A stretch of 15,551 bases of DNA, from assembly GCA_001783255.1 (NCBI GenBank), contig MFRB01000002.1, positions 196 through 15,746 on the forward strand. The letters are read 5' to 3'. The translations under genes and the position numbers were made by a program. Of the stretch, positions 5,563 to 12,393 are shown in pieces. The notes below the pieces were generated by a model. It searched no databases. It worked only from the letters and a program-made list of their open reading frames with translations, and was not told the DNA's origin. The stretch's first letter is position 1, and every line of letters starts with the position of its first letter. This DNA is from Candidatus Magasanikbacteria bacterium RIFOXYD12_FULL_33_17 (GTDB lineage Bacteria; Patescibacteriota; Patescibacteriia; Magasanikbacterales; UBA922).

Positions 5563-5639
5563 ACCTAACTCCGTGTTAAACGAACTTCTTAAAATAATTG
5601 CTAAAATACGCATTATTTTTTGTTTGAAACTTGTTATAA
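5563..5639 (-). repeat. attC-like site 3, upstream end of the array
   Basis: On the minus strand it has R'' TTATAAC (5639-5633), L'' GTTTCAAACAA, an inner inverted pair AAAATAAT/ATTATTTT, L' TTCGTTTAAC, a five-base spacer and R' GTTAGGT (5569-5563). L'' carries extra unpaired bases relative to L', as the extrahelical bases of real attC sites do. R' fits GTTRRRY exactly. The length of 77 bp is typical. No gene lies between it and the ftsH promoter, so it marks the truncated upstream edge. Confidence 0.55.
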
Positions 5640-5701
5640 GAAGTTTTCTATAAAATTACACTAATTATAATGTTTTTTCCTGAACATAGCAAATAACTTT
5701 T

Positions 5702-5734
5702 GACTTTATAGACTTTACAGACTTTCGACTTATC
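5702..5734. repeat. Short tandem GACTTT repeat
   Basis: GACTTTATA, GACTTTACA, GACTTTC and GACTTATC follow each other at 5702-5734. This is three and a half degenerate 9-bp units, just upstream of the ftsH promoter. The rest of 5640-5749 is A/T-rich, and I see no gene there. Confidence 0.55.
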
Positions 5735-5749
5735 ACACTCATCCCCAAA

Positions 5750-5778
5750 TTGACAAAACACTCATTTTATCATATAAT
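5750..5778 (+). promoter_or_regulatory. Consensus promoter of ftsH
   Basis: TTGACA (5750-5755) and TATAAT (5773-5778) are both perfect, with a 17-bp spacer. The predicted start is near 5785 and leaves an untranslated leader of about 60 nt with no Shine-Dalgarno sequence before the ATG. The array upstream is transcribed away from this promoter. Confidence 0.85.
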
Positions 5779-5845
5779 CTAACCCACTAATGTCAGCATA
5801 AATTTGCGTTATAATCCGTAATTATCTGAGTTTAATAATATATAT

Positions 5846-7711
5846 ATGAAAACTTTACTAAAAAACTTTTTAATCGTCTTTGGTGTGCTACTTGTTATCA
5901 CAGCTTTGCTAAGCACAGCCAATTTCAATACTAAAAAACCTGAAGTCGTCGGTATCAATGCTCTAATTCAGGACATCAATGATGAAAGTGTCAAATCTAT
6001 TGAAGTAAAAGGTGATTATCTTTATGCTACTTTGAAAGATGAAAATGCCTCTCAACTGGAGGTAAAAAAAGAAATGGGACAATCTTTTTCTGAATTAATG
6101 AGCAATTACGGTGTCGCTCCTGAGAAATTAGCCAAAGTAGATGTTTCTGTCAAAGATGAAACAGGTTGGAAATTTTGGGCAGCAGTCATAGCTCCTTGGA
6201 TTGTACCTTTGTTACTTTTTGGAGTACTTATTTATTTTTTCACTCGTCAAGTCAAAGGTGCCAACAACAAAGCTATGGGTTTTGGACAAAGTGGTGCCAA
6301 AGAAGCTAAACCAGATAGTAAAGACAAAAAAACTTTCAAAGATGTCGCTGGTGCCAAAGAAGCTAAGGAAGAATTGTTAGAAATTGTTGATTTCCTCAAA
6401 AATCCAAAAAGATTTACTGACATGGGTGCTAAGATTCCAAAAGGTTTACTGCTTATGGGTTCACCTGGAACTGGAAAAACACTGCTAGCCAAGTCTATTG
6501 CTGGTGAAGCTGGTGTACCATTTTTTCACATCTCTGGTTCTGAATTCGTGGAAATGTTTGTTGGTGTTGGTGCGTCTCGTGTCCGTGACTTATTCAACAA
6601 AGCTAAGAAAGTTGCTCCTGCCATTATTTTCATCGACGAAATCGATGCTGTTGGTCGCAAACGTGGTTCTGGTCTTGGTGGAAGTCATGATGAAAGAGAG
6701 CAAACACTCAATCAAATCTTAGTTGAAATGGATGGTTTTGATCCAAATCTTGGTGTCATCGTTGTCGCTGCTACCAACAGACCTGATGTGCTTGATCCTG
6801 CTTTACTTCGTCCTGGTCGTTTCGATCGTCGTATCGTGATTGACATGCCAGATATCAATGACAGAGAAGAAATCTTGACTGTTCACGCCAAAAATAAACC
6901 TTTGGTTAAAGAAATTTCTCTTCGTAAAATTGCGGAGCGTACTCCTGGTTTTTCTGGTGCTGATCTTGCTAACTTGCTAAACGAAGCGGCTATCACAGCT
7001 GTCAGACAAAATAAAAAACAAGTAGAAGAAATAGATGTACTTAGTAGTATTGAAAAAGTAATGCTTGGACCTGAAAAGAAAAATCGTGTTATGACTACCA
7101 AAGACAAAGAAATGACTGCTTATCACGAAGCTGGTCATGCTATTGTTGGACATTTTTTACCTCACTGCGACAGAGTTCGCAAAGTTTCTATTATTGGTCG
7201 TGGTATGGCTGGTGGTTATACTTTATCAATGCCTGACAAAGATGTTTATTACAATACTCTTGCTAAATTCAATAATGATTTGGCCATGATTTTGGGTGGC
7301 TTTGTTACTGAAAAACTTGTTTATGGTGACGATATGTTGTCCACTGGTCCATCTAGTGATCTCAAAAAAGCTACAAGTATTGCTCGTTCTATGGTACTTC
7401 GTTATGGTATGAGTGACAAGCTAGGTCCTCGTCAATATGCTGAAAATGAAGAAATGATTTTCTTGGCTCAAGAGATTCATGATAAGAAAAATTATAGTGA
7501 AAAAACTGCTGAGATGATTGATGAAGAAATTGATAGAATTTTGGCTGAAGCTAGAAAAACAGCTGAAAGAATAGTTGCTGAAAATCGTCCTCAAATGGAT
7601 AAATTAGTAGCCGTGCTTATTGCTGATGAAACTGTGGAAGAAGACAAATTTGTGGAGATTGTTGGTAAAGGGGTGCATCACGATGAAGAGGGCGTTGAAG
7701 TGAAGCCTTAA
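5846..7711 (+). CDS. ftsH: ATP-dependent zinc metalloprotease FtsH
   Basis: A 621-aa membrane-anchored AAA+ protease that extracts and degrades membrane and short-lived cytosolic proteins as a hexamer. In order: transmembrane segment 1 (about residues 5-23), a short external domain, transmembrane segment 2 (about 112-133), Walker A GSPGTGKT from Gly205, the pore motif FVEMFVGVGASRVR, Walker B IIFIDEID, the second region of homology ATNRPDVLDPALLRPGRFDR, then the protease domain with HEAGH (His427, Glu428, His431) and the third zinc ligand Asp505 in GPSSDLKKAT. All catalytic residues are present, and the length is normal. The tail HHDEEGVEVKP is short and acidic. It is transcribed from its own consensus promoter, and the palindrome at 7731-7806 probably ends the transcript. 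Confidence 0.97.
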   Translation: MKTLLKNFLIVFGVLLVITALLSTANFNTKKPEVVGINALIQDINDESVKSIEVKGDYLYATLKDENASQLEVKKEMGQSFSELMSNYGVAPEKLAKVDVSVKDETGWKFWAAVIAPWIVPLLLFGVLIYFFTRQVKGANNKAMGFGQSGAKEAKPDSKDKKTFKDVAGAKEAKEELLEIVDFLKNPKRFTDMGAKIPKGLLLMGSPGTGKTLLAKSIAGEAGVPFFHISGSEFVEMFVGVGASRVRDLFNKAKKVAPAIIFIDEIDAVGRKRGSGLGGSHDEREQTLNQILVEMDGFDPNLGVIVVAATNRPDVLDPALLRPGRFDRRIVIDMPDINDREEILTVHAKNKPLVKEISLRKIAERTPGFSGADLANLLNEAAITAVRQNKKQVEEIDVLSSIEKVMLGPEKKNRVMTTKDKEMTAYHEAGHAIVGHFLPHCDRVRKVSIIGRGMAGGYTLSMPDKDVYYNTLAKFNNDLAMILGGFVTEKLVYGDDMLSTGPSSDLKKATSIARSMVLRYGMSDKLGPRQYAENEEMIFLAQEIHDKKNYSEKTAEMIDEEIDRILAEARKTAERIVAENRPQMDKLVAVLIADETVEEDKFVEIVGKGVHHDEEGVEVKP

Positions 7712-7730
7712 TTTTAATATTTTGATTTTA

Positions 7731-7806
7731 AAATTGTCCCATTGTTCTACTGTTCCATTGTGGTTTTATACTGACAGTGAGGCAATGGAACAATGGGACA
7801 ATTTTT
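7731..7806. repeat. Intergenic palindrome built of 8-bp units, copy C, probable ftsH terminator
   Basis: The left arm reads AATTGTCC, CATTGTTC, TACTGTTC, CATTGTGG (7732-7763). The right arm reads CAGTGAGG, CAATGGAA, CAATGGGA, CAATTTTT (7775-7806). The arms pair almost perfectly apart from one extra 8-bp unit in the left arm. The outer stem AAAATTGTCCCATTG against CAATGGGACAATTTT is followed by more T, so it can end ftsH transcription. Confidence 0.75.
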
Positions 7807-7844
7807 TCTTTCTTATTTGTTTTATATTTTTTTAATCTATACAT

Positions 7845-8849
7845 GTGAATTATTTAATAATCATCGTCTCAATTTTACTTTCCGCCTTTTTCTCCGGCAT
7901 AACCATCGGTTTTTTGGGATTGAAAAAAACAGAGTTACAAAGCAAAATTAAAGCAGGAAATAAGAGAGTTGTTAAGATTTATGAAGTAAGAAAAAATGGT
8001 AATTTGCTTTTGATTACTTTGCTTTTTGGTAATGTATTAGTGAATTCAATAGTTTCTGTCTATTTGAATTCTATGTTTTCTGGTTTAATTGCCATAGTAT
8101 TGTCTACTGCTTTGATAGTTTTATTTGGTGAAATTGTTCCACAAGCTATTTTTTATCGTCATGCTTTGAAACTGGGTTATCATTTGGTACCTTTGGTCAA
8201 AGTATTTATTTTTATTTTTTATCCAGTTGCTTGGCCTTTGTCCAAACTTCTTGATCTTATCTTGGGTGAAGAAGAAGAAAATATTTGGTCTAAGCGTGAA
8301 ATGAAAGAGATAATAAAAATTCATGAAGATTCAGAAGACTCTGAAATTGATAGAGATGAAGAAAAAATATTGTTAGGTGCGCTTTCTTTTTCAGATAAAA
8401 GTGTAAAGGAAATCATGACTCCAAAAAATGTGGTTTTTTCACTCGAAGAATCTGAAAAGTTAGATGAAAATGTTTTGAACGAAATAAAATATTCTGGATT
8501 TTCTAGAATACCAGTCTATAGTGAAGAAAAAGATAATATTGTGGCCGTACTCAATGTGAAGTCTCTTATAAATTTGTCAACAAATAGAAAGGTCTCAGAT
8601 GTTCATCTGGAAGAAAAAATATTTGAGATAGATGAGGGCACTAAGCTAGATGTCTTGCTCAATATATTCATCCAAAGAAAAAGTCATATAGCTTACGTAG
8701 TAGATGAGTACAAAACATTTTTGGGAGTAGTCACAATGGAAGATTTGCTAGAAGAGATTCTTAAGATGGAAATAGTAGATGAAACTGATAAACATCGAGA
8801 TATGAGACAATATTCTAGAAGCTTACAAGAGAAGAAAAAGAAAAAATAA
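7845..8849 (+). CDS. CNNM/DUF21 membrane protein with CBS pair (CorC/HlyC-related)
   Basis: A 334-aa protein starting with GTG; the overlapping ATG two bases earlier is followed at once by TGA. Residues about 1-140 are the CNNM transmembrane domain: a first helix (YLIIIVSILLSAFFSGITIGFLGL) with the family's small-residue/serine pattern, then LLLITLLFGNVLVNS and IVLFGEIVPQAIFYRHA. A charged linker leads to two CBS modules (EIMTPKNVVFSL..., FSRIPVYSEEKDNIVAVLNVKSLI, and HIAYVVDEYKTFLGVVTMEDLLEEIL) that usually bind adenosine nucleotides. The C-terminal CorC/HlyC domain is absent; the protein ends in a lysine-rich tail. The family is tied to Mg2+ transport. A terminator follows within 15 nt of the stop. 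Confidence 0.88.
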   Translation: MNYLIIIVSILLSAFFSGITIGFLGLKKTELQSKIKAGNKRVVKIYEVRKNGNLLLITLLFGNVLVNSIVSVYLNSMFSGLIAIVLSTALIVLFGEIVPQAIFYRHALKLGYHLVPLVKVFIFIFYPVAWPLSKLLDLILGEEEENIWSKREMKEIIKIHEDSEDSEIDRDEEKILLGALSFSDKSVKEIMTPKNVVFSLEESEKLDENVLNEIKYSGFSRIPVYSEEKDNIVAVLNVKSLINLSTNRKVSDVHLEEKIFEIDEGTKLDVLLNIFIQRKSHIAYVVDEYKTFLGVVTMEDLLEEILKMEIVDETDKHRDMRQYSRSLQEKKKKK

Positions 8850-8863
8850 AAACATATTTGCAC

Positions 8864-8891
8864 AAGCCAGCTAAACAATAGCTGGCTTTTT
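8864..8891 (+). terminator. Intrinsic terminator after the CNNM gene
   Basis: AAGCCAGCTA and TAGCTGGCTT form a perfect 10-bp stem around loop AACAA, followed by a T-run to 8891. It is a clean rho-independent terminator. Confidence 0.92.
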
Positions 8892-8912
8892 GTCGCTTGA
8901 TTTCAAAAAATA

Positions 8913-8921
8913 TGATATACT
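8913..8921 (+). promoter_or_regulatory. Extended -10 promoter upstream of the polytopic membrane protein
   Basis: TGATATACT combines TGN with TATACT, 45 nt before the ATG and directly after the terminator of the previous gene. A TTGATT at 8897 is too close for TATACT but is 18 bp from TATATT at 8921. Which -10 is used is not settled by the sequence. Confidence 0.4.
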
Positions 8922-8966
8922 ATATTTGAAAATTATTTTTCATTTATTTTTATATTACATAATTTT

Positions 8967-9953
8967 ATGAAAGAACCAACATATCGTGAGGCTCTCATCA
9001 AAGGTTGGCATTTGGCTTGGCATCATAAATCATTGTGGGTGTTTGGTCTTTTTGCTGCTTTTTTGGGACAAATGGGGATTTTTGAATATTTAGTTCAATC
9101 TTTTGTTGGAGCTAGACAAGTAGAAACGCCGTCTACCTTTTTTTACATGCACGATGTTTTTAGAGGTTTTAATTTTAGTGATTTTATTGGTTTGTTTCAT
9201 ACTTCAGCTGACAAAGTAATTTGGTTAGTTTGGTTAATTGTTATTATTCTGGGATTGCTGGCTATTCTTACTTTTGTTTCTGTAGTTTCTCAAGGTACTA
9301 TTGTTCATAATACTGCTAAATCTCTTGGTGGTTTGCATCTAAAGCTTACTTCTGTAGAAAAATCTTGGCATGAGAGTAGAATTCATTTTTGGAGATTATT
9401 TACTTTGAATTTTTTCAAGAAAATTTTGACACTTTTATTTGTGACATTTATTACCTGGGGTATGTTGAATGCCAATTTGTCAGCTAAAGCGGGTGATATG
9501 TTCTTATTTATGGCGATATTTTTGTTAGCTACTATGTTGGGTATGGTAATGTCTTTGTGGTTAATTTATGCTGTGGGTTATGTGGTTGTTGAAGAAAAAA
9601 AATTATTAGAATCTTGTCGTTTAGCTTGGCGTTTATTTACTAGACATTGGTTAGTTTCTCTTGAAATTGGTTTTATTTTTATAATTTTTAATATTTTCTT
9701 GGTATTATTAGTTTTTGCTGGTATGTATGTACTATTTTTGCCAAGTTTGTTTTTGTGGACTTTGGTTGCTGTAACAGGTAATACGTTGTTGTATTTCTTA
9801 GGAGTTTTATTGGGTTTTGTATTATTTTCATTATATGTAATGTTGATTTCTTCTATATTTGTGATATTTAGTACTTCTACTTGGACATATTTATTTATGA
9901 AAATGCACAAAAAAGGTTTGAGAAGTCACTTGGTAAGATTGATTCATGATTAA
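8967..9953 (+). CDS. Polytopic membrane protein of unknown function
   Basis: A 328-aa protein. It opens with the amphipathic stretch TYREALIKGWHLAWHHKSLWVFGLFAAFLG, seen in families of uncharacterised CPR and actinobacterial membrane proteins that repeat a motif of the type 'sl.lawr..rl.l'. A second copy appears at about residues 212-235 (ESCRLAWRLFTRHWLVSLEIG). About six transmembrane segments can be drawn: near 25-45, 85-110, 150-170, 178-208, 228-255 and 265-310. There is no catalytic motif, and I cannot name a function. Its promoter region follows a terminator. The pilB-like gene starts 46 nt after its stop with no terminator between, so both may be one transcript. Confidence 0.75.
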   Translation: MKEPTYREALIKGWHLAWHHKSLWVFGLFAAFLGQMGIFEYLVQSFVGARQVETPSTFFYMHDVFRGFNFSDFIGLFHTSADKVIWLVWLIVIILGLLAILTFVSVVSQGTIVHNTAKSLGGLHLKLTSVEKSWHESRIHFWRLFTLNFFKKILTLLFVTFITWGMLNANLSAKAGDMFLFMAIFLLATMLGMVMSLWLIYAVGYVVVEEKKLLESCRLAWRLFTRHWLVSLEIGFIFIIFNIFLVLLVFAGMYVLFLPSLFLWTLVAVTGNTLLYFLGVLLGFVLFSLYVMLISSIFVIFSTSTWTYLFMKMHKKGLRSHLVRLIHD

Positions 9954-9999
9954 AATATCTCTTGTTTTTTATTTTTAGATTTTAACTTTATTATTTATT

Positions 10000-11733
10000 A
10001 TGTCTAATGGTTTTGGATCAATTGATGATTTGTTAAGTAAACAAAGTGGACAAAAAACCAATAGTCCTGTTAGTGCTACCGCAAAAAATGTTGAAGAAAA
10101 ATTTGAAAACAAAATGGTAGATATTAAGAAAAAAGAATTGGAAATTTTGGCCGAGAGTTATGCTTTTAATATTGGTTTACCACATATCAATTTGATGAAT
10201 TTTCCTATTACTCAGGAAGCTTTGAAACAAATTCCAAAAGAGATTGCTGAATCTCTTGGAGTTGTTTGTTTTTTTGTTAGTCAAGATGAATTCCGTCTAG
10301 GTGCGTTGGATCCAGAAAAAGCAGGTGTAAAAGATTTGTTAGAAGAATTATCAAAAAAGAGGTATGGTAATGGTTTGCTATATGTTATTTCAGAAGTTAG
10401 TTTCAAAAAAGTTTTGAAGCTTTATGATAATTTACCAAATTTAAAACCTATTACCAAAGATTTGGATATTAAGGTGGAAGATTTACAAAAAGTTCAAGCA
10501 GATGTCAACGATTTTACAAGTGTACAAAAATTACTTGATAGTAGTAATACTACTGATATGCTTACCATTATTTTGGGAGCTGGACTAAAAGTAGATGCTT
10601 CTGATGTACATGTTGAAACTGAACAAAATAGGGTTATTGTTCGTTTTCGTTTGGATGGTATTTTGCAAGATGTATCTGAATTGTCCAAGGACATTTTTCA
10701 AAAGCTCATATCTCGTATAAAACTTATTTCTGCCTTGAAAATAAATATCAATAATAAGCCACAAGATGGACGTTTTACTATACATTTACCTGAATATGAT
10801 GTAGATGTTCGTGTTTCTACTATTCCAACAGTTTTTGGTGAAAGTGTAGTTATGCGTCTTTTGGTGCAAAAACAAGCAGATTTAACATTGGAAAATTTAG
10901 GATTTTCAGAAAGAGATCTAAAAGTTTTGAGTGAAGAAATAAAAAGACCGAATGGTATGATTATCACTACAGGGCCTACGGGCAGTGGTAAGACTACAAC
11001 TCTTTATTCTATTTTAAAAATTTTGAATAAACCTGGTGTAAAAATAATAACTTTGGAAGATCCTGTAGAATATCGTATGGAAGGTGTTAATCAAAGTCAG
11101 ATAGACCATAGTAAGAATTATGATTTTGCTACGGGTTTGCGTTCTATTTTGCGTCAAGATCCAGATATTGTAATGGTTGGAGAAATCCGTGATGCTGAGA
11201 CTGCCGAGATTTCGGTACAGGCTGCTTTGACAGGACATCTTATGCTGTCTACATTGCATACCAATAATGCGTTTGGTGCAATACCTAGATTTTTGTCTAT
11301 GGGTACACAGCCATTTTTGTTAGCACCATCTTTGAATTGTGTTATGGGACAACGTCTTGTTCGTAGATTGTGTGATAGTTGTCGTCTAGAAGTTTCTTTT
11401 AAAGATTTTGATGAACATACCCAAAGTCGTCTTTTGGAACAAGCCGGAAAAATGCCGGAAAAATTTAGAGTTGATGTCAAAAATATTATATTTTATAGAG
11501 CTGTTGGTTGCAAAGACTGTAATAACATTGGTTATAAAGGACGTATTGGTATTTACGAAGTTTTTGTTGTTAATAAAGATTTAGAACAAATAATTTTATC
11601 AGGACAAGTTTCTGAGGTAAGCGTAGAACAAATGGTCAAAGCACAAGATATGACTACTATGGTACAAGATGGTATACTAAAAGCTAGTCAAGGTATTACT
11701 TCTATTGAAGAAGTATTTAGAGTTATTGATTAG
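10000..11733 (+). CDS. pilB: Type IV pilus assembly / type II secretion ATPase PilB (GspE family)
   Basis: A 577-aa cytoplasmic hexameric motor that powers pilin polymerisation. A shortened N-terminal GspE/MshEN-like part (residues about 45-150) precedes the N2 domain (DASDVHVETEQNRVIVRFRLDG) and the RecA-like core. Walker A GPTGSGKTT starts at Gly325, the Asp box is ITLEDPVEYRMEGVNQSQ, Walker B is DPDIVMVGEIRD with catalytic Glu395, and the His box is GHLMLSTLHTNNAF. The zinc-binding tetracysteine is complete: Cys458, Cys461, Cys504, Cys507. These are PilB/GspE features; the retraction ATPase PilT lacks the N-terminal part and the cysteines. No secretin or pilin gene is in the window, so pilus rather than secretion is inferred from CPR biology. 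There is no Shine-Dalgarno sequence before the ATG. Confidence 0.93.
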   Translation: MSNGFGSIDDLLSKQSGQKTNSPVSATAKNVEEKFENKMVDIKKKELEILAESYAFNIGLPHINLMNFPITQEALKQIPKEIAESLGVVCFFVSQDEFRLGALDPEKAGVKDLLEELSKKRYGNGLLYVISEVSFKKVLKLYDNLPNLKPITKDLDIKVEDLQKVQADVNDFTSVQKLLDSSNTTDMLTIILGAGLKVDASDVHVETEQNRVIVRFRLDGILQDVSELSKDIFQKLISRIKLISALKININNKPQDGRFTIHLPEYDVDVRVSTIPTVFGESVVMRLLVQKQADLTLENLGFSERDLKVLSEEIKRPNGMIITTGPTGSGKTTTLYSILKILNKPGVKIITLEDPVEYRMEGVNQSQIDHSKNYDFATGLRSILRQDPDIVMVGEIRDAETAEISVQAALTGHLMLSTLHTNNAFGAIPRFLSMGTQPFLLAPSLNCVMGQRLVRRLCDSCRLEVSFKDFDEHTQSRLLEQAGKMPEKFRVDVKNIIFYRAVGCKDCNNIGYKGRIGIYEVFVVNKDLEQIILSGQVSEVSVEQMVKAQDMTTMVQDGILKASQGITSIEEVFRVID

Positions 11734-11770
11734 TAAAAAATTTTTTAAATAACATTTTTTAAGGAAAGGA

Positions 11771-11823
11771 CGGCAAGAACTCCCTGTGATGTCCGACGCA
11801 GGACTCACAGGGATGAATTGCCG
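11771..11823. repeat. Left-end hairpin of the IS200/IS605-type element
   Basis: Three nested helices: CGGCAA/TTGCCG (11771-11776 with 11818-11823), TCCCTGTGA/TCACAGGGA (11781-11789 with 11805-11813) and GTCC/GGAC (11791-11794 with 11801-11804), loop GACGCA. It stands 46 nt before the transposase start. The CCCTGTG stem recurs at the right end. Confidence 0.7.
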
Positions 11824-11832
11824 CCCAAGGTG

Positions 11833-11862
11833 TTGAAATAATAGTTAAATATGTTGTATAGT
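11833..11862 (+). promoter_or_regulatory. Promoter of the transposase gene, possibly leaderless
   Basis: TTGAAA (11833-11838) and TATAGT (11857-11862) are 18 bp apart. The expected start of transcription, about 7 nt further, coincides with the ATG at 11870, so the mRNA may be leaderless. Confidence 0.45.
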
Positions 11863-11869
11863 AAGATAT

Positions 11870-12322
11870 ATGACAACAAATATAGAAGGGGATATCTGGT
11901 ATTGGCATCATAATGTGTCAGAGTGCTATTATCATATTCAATTAACAATAAAATATCGAAAGAGTCTGTTTGTTAAACAAACGGAAGAGAAACTGTTAGA
12001 GACGATAAGAGGACTTAAAGAGCGCTATGCAATAGAGATAAGCCATGTCGGATTTGATAAAAATCACGTACATATACTATGTAGATTTTTACCAAAATAC
12101 TCGGGAGGACAAGTAATAAAACTAATCAAGAGTATTACAGCTAAAATGGTATTTAAAGATTTACCAGAAGTAAAGAAACAATTATGGGGAGGAGAATTCT
12201 GGACAGATGGTTATTATATAGCGACAGTCAGTAGAAGAGGAGATAAAACTATTATAGAAAAGTATATAGAAAACCAAGGTCGTAAAGAAGATATACATCA
12301 ACTTAAATTATTTGAAATTTAG
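11870..12322 (+). CDS. tnpA: IS200/IS605-family Y1 HUH transposase TnpA
   Basis: A 150-aa single-strand transposase. The HUH metal site is HVH in GFDKNHVHILCRF, at about residues 59-71, and the catalytic tyrosine is in IEKYIENQG near residue 135, followed by the basic tail. The motif LWGGEFWTDGYYIATVSRRGD between them is the typical strand-loop before the tyrosine helix. The length matches IS200-type TnpA; it has no C-terminal extension of the kind seen in many RAYT proteins. It cuts single-stranded DNA next to imperfect hairpins recognised in sequence and structure; one hairpin lies on each side of the gene. The frame is intact, so the element may be active. Base composition is less T-rich in codon ends than the neighbouring pilB-like gene, consistent with arrival from outside. 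Confidence 0.92.
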   Translation: MTTNIEGDIWYWHHNVSECYYHIQLTIKYRKSLFVKQTEEKLLETIRGLKERYAIEISHVGFDKNHVHILCRFLPKYSGGQVIKLIKSITAKMVFKDLPEVKKQLWGGEFWTDGYYIATVSRRGDKTIIEKYIENQGRKEDIHQLKLFEI

Positions 12323-12327
12323 ACAAG

Positions 12328-12356
12328 ACGCCCTGTGGTCTCTGCCACAGGGTCGT
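12328..12356. repeat. Right-end hairpin of the IS200/IS605-type element
   Basis: CCCTGTGG (12331-12338) pairs with CCACAGGG (12345-12352) around loop TCTCTG. The stem is extended by ACG/CGT across one bulged T. It begins 5 nt after the tnpA stop. Confidence 0.75.
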
Positions 12357-12393
12357 TCACAATTAAACAAATTATAATAAAAAAATTTTTCAT

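Larger units (their letters stand above)
3577..5639 (-). mobile_element. Putative integron-like gene cassette array without integrase in view
   Basis: Between the plus-strand tsf and ftsH lies a block whose three genes are all on the minus strand. Each gene is followed or preceded by a folded site with integron attC character: cores GTTAGGT (5563-5569), GTTATAT (4872-4878) and GTTATGT (4072-4078), read on the minus strand. Taking the cut after the G of each core, the cassettes are 4878-5568 (Nudix), 4078-4877 (ART) and, less certainly, about 3577-4077 (membrane protein). Polarity is consistent, with each gene's stop just before its own site. I see no tyrosine recombinase in the window, so this would be an isolated array (CALIN-like) or the tail of a longer one. 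The first two sites are better supported than the third. Confidence 0.55.
11771..12356 (+). mobile_element. IS200/IS605-type insertion sequence (single tnpA)
   Basis: A HUH transposase gene lies between two hairpins whose stems share CCCTGTG/CACAGGG, the arrangement of IS200/IS605 elements, which have subterminal hairpins and no terminal inverted repeats. The given limits are those of the hairpins; the true ends and the target tetranucleotide cannot be fixed from one copy. No TnpB/IscB gene is present. It separates the pilB-like gene from the baseplate-J-like gene without disrupting either. A REP-associated (domesticated RAYT) origin is the alternative. Confidence 0.7.

Noticed and set aside
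9578..9910. Open frame on the minus strand opposite the polytopic membrane protein.
   Set aside because: It is Asn/Lys/Thr-rich low-complexity translation, as expected of antisense to a T-rich hydrophobic gene, with no family resemblance.
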